DNA of 64,000 nt from Gambelia wislizenii (lineage: Eukaryota; Chordata; Lepidosauria; Squamata; Crotaphytidae): assembly GCA_030847615.1 (NCBI GenBank), contig JAUMIR010000002.1, forward strand, positions 196,027,809-196,091,808, read 5' to 3'. The first letter of the stretch is position 1. The DNA is not shown here. Below: more notes on the stretch, generated by a model that ran no database searches, was not told the DNA's origin, and saw only the letters and a list, made by a program, of their open reading frames with translations.

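Overview
The window is animal nuclear DNA, almost certainly from a squamate reptile and more likely a lizard than a snake. This is inferred from the repeat content: BovB LINEs, SINEs with BovB-like tails, CR1, L2 and L1 LINEs, a Penelope-like element (PLE), hAT and Tigger-type MITEs and a PIF-Harbinger transposon. No complete host gene starts or ends here. The whole 64 kb lies inside one minus-strand gene, which I identify as MYO15A (unconventional myosin XV, the stereocilia-tip motor of hair cells). I assembled 29 coding exons by eye from splice sites, reading-phase continuity and protein similarity. They run from about 64000 down to 14 and total about 3.6 kb (about 1,200 residues).

In transcript order (high to low coordinate) the exons encode: the end of the post-IQ linker (63958 to 64000, 63726-63783); MyTH4-1 and its FERM-like continuation (62131 to 51243); a Pro/Met/Gln-rich linker (51151 to 42332); an Arg/Ser/Pro-repeat exon (41225-41620); a Pro-rich linker (40235 to 31214); the FERM F2/F3-like segment (27747 to 20220); the SH3 domain, split over exons 19966-20077 and 8258-8410; and the linker toward MyTH4-2 (7800-7896, 14-77). 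The motor and IQ motifs lie beyond 64000. MyTH4-2 and FERM-2 lie before position 1. Two points are unresolved: the exact donor of the Arg/Ser exon, and a phase mismatch between exons 39079-39198 and 37500-37630 that implies one exon I did not find.

Everything else is intron. The 11.6-kb intron between the SH3 halves (8411-19965) holds a minus-strand CR1 LINE split by a 4,044-bp PIF-Harbinger element (10057-14100) and by a second LINE (about 14254-15077). The intron at 33937-37499 holds a PLE whose GIY-YIG end occurs twice in opposite orientation. BovB with an internal L1 lies at 21.9-24.3 kb, an L2 LINE at 43.6-45.0 kb, and hAT MITEs with exact 8-bp target duplications at 6.2, 30.3 and 39.5 kb. 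A CpG-rich 331-bp foldback splits a SINE at 61.3 kb.

The long open reading frames in the window are transposon proteins (Harbinger transposase and Myb/SANT proteins, LINE reverse transcriptases, PLE reverse transcriptase and GIY-YIG). The genuine host exons are short. I found no rRNA, functional tRNA, CRISPR or host promoter. I did not find a clearly new biological system. The items most worth a second look are the foldback, the three-gene Harbinger element, the inverted PLE pair and the Arg/Ser minisatellite inside a MYO15A coding exon.
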